NCBI RefSeq assembly: GCF_030864005.1
Contig: NZ_CP132976.1
Coordinates: 4,526,001-4,590,000, forward strand
Reading direction: 5' to 3'
DNA: 64,000 nucleotides
DNA from: Achromobacter seleniivolatilans
GTDB lineage: Bacteria > Pseudomonadota > Gammaproteobacteria > Burkholderiales > Burkholderiaceae_B
Shown in pieces: positions 63,753-64,000 of the stretch. Every line of letters begins with the position of its first letter. Position 1 is the first letter of the stretch. Below the pieces are notes generated by a model, which worked only from the letters and a program-made list of their open reading frames with translations, made no database searches and was not told the DNA's origin. A program made the translations under genes and the position numbers.

Positions 63753-64000
63753 GCTGGCGGGACACTGGTTCCCGCTTGCCTCAAACGCGTGGCATGAACC
63801 CATCATCGTCTTGGGCCTGACTGCCGCCCATGAAGCGCAACAAGCCTTCAGGCAAGATGCCAGGGCAAAACACACACCTGTTGCAGCAACTACCGTGTAG
63901 CTGAGGCCGCCCATCGCCGCAGCGCTGCCTGATGGGTTACGCGCGCTGGCGCCGGGATTTTGCCCAGATGCTTTCGCGCGCCCCCATCCTGCAATTTCAG
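63753..64000. other. Window end, no assignable gene
   Basis: About 250 bases without recognisable coding sequence. A plus frame is open from ATG 63931 to the window edge, and a minus frame is open from the edge to a TAG near 63900. Neither has a recognised motif. In related genomes cytochrome oxidase subunit III usually lies close by on the surf1 strand, but its C terminus is not in these bases. Confidence 0.4.

Noticed and set aside
63525..63914. 129-codon minus frame at the right end
   Set aside because: It is antisense to the DUF2909 gene and has no recognisable motif. It does not resemble the cytochrome oxidase subunit III C terminus.

Overview
The window looks like a chromosomal segment of an Alcaligenaceae betaproteobacterium, most likely Achromobacter or close to Bordetella. 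I judge this from the high GC content, the dense co-directional gene packing with many 4-base start/stop overlaps, and the combination of a Vi-antigen-like capsule cluster that carries its own polysaccharide lyase, a complete Tad pilus locus, a DUF3717 gene, a PhaM-type protein and a ctaB/ctaA/surf1 cytochrome oxidase assembly operon. No tRNA, rRNA, CRISPR array, intact insertion sequence or phage was seen.

Region 1 (1-1751) holds the 5' part of an aldehyde dehydrogenase gene and a divergent LysR regulator. Region 2 (1762-15157, all minus) is a capsule operon with nearly the gene order of the Salmonella Vi locus: tviB, tviD-like, tviE-like, vexA, vexB, vexC, vexD, vexE, then a pectate-lyase-family gene matching the periplasmic lyase VexL. 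A tviC epimerase gene is absent. The VexC homologue has lost every recognisable ATPase motif, and the VexB homologue has a cytoplasmic extension of about 200 residues. An AT-rich stretch of about 560 bases (15158-15719) precedes the operon.

Region 3 (15720-23004, minus) holds a DUF454 membrane protein and a heme oxygenase, then an unusual export cassette: a site-2-protease/HlyD fusion, a GAF/HlyD fusion, a plain periplasmic adaptor and a TolC-like lipoprotein. Region 4 (23012-33100, minus) is one 3362-residue gene with an N-terminal LEPRxLL motif and four beta-propeller blocks alternating with cadherin-like and Ig-like modules. It has no RTX repeats, and no ABC ATPase is encoded nearby. Region 5 (33137-45616, minus) is a complete tad locus (flp, tadV, rcpC, rcpA, cpaD, tadZ, tadA, tadB, tadC, tadD, tadE, tadF, tadG), preceded by an OmpR-type regulator and its kinase (45739-47962). 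The giant gene begins 36 bases after tadG, so pilus, giant protein and export genes form an uninterrupted minus-strand run of about 31 kb. I read this as one surface-attachment module. The ATPase-free export cassette with its giant client is the best candidate for an undescribed system.

Region 6 (48139-54588) holds a lytic transglycosylase behind a Fur-box-like site, a truncated nucleotidyltransferase remnant, glmS, an Lrp/AsnC regulator, a GT4 glycosyltransferase and UDP-glucose dehydrogenase. Region 7 (54589-58921) holds an MFS exporter, glmU, a PhaM-like protein and a glycine-zipper protein. GlmS and GlmU supply UDP-GlcNAc, the substrate of the TviB-type dehydrogenase in region 2. Region 8 (59053-63752) is a DUF3717 gene and the heme A / cytochrome oxidase assembly genes surf1, a Sco-like thioredoxin-fold gene, ctaA, ctaB and sco1, ending with a divergent DUF2909 gene. 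The last 250 bases hold nothing I can name.
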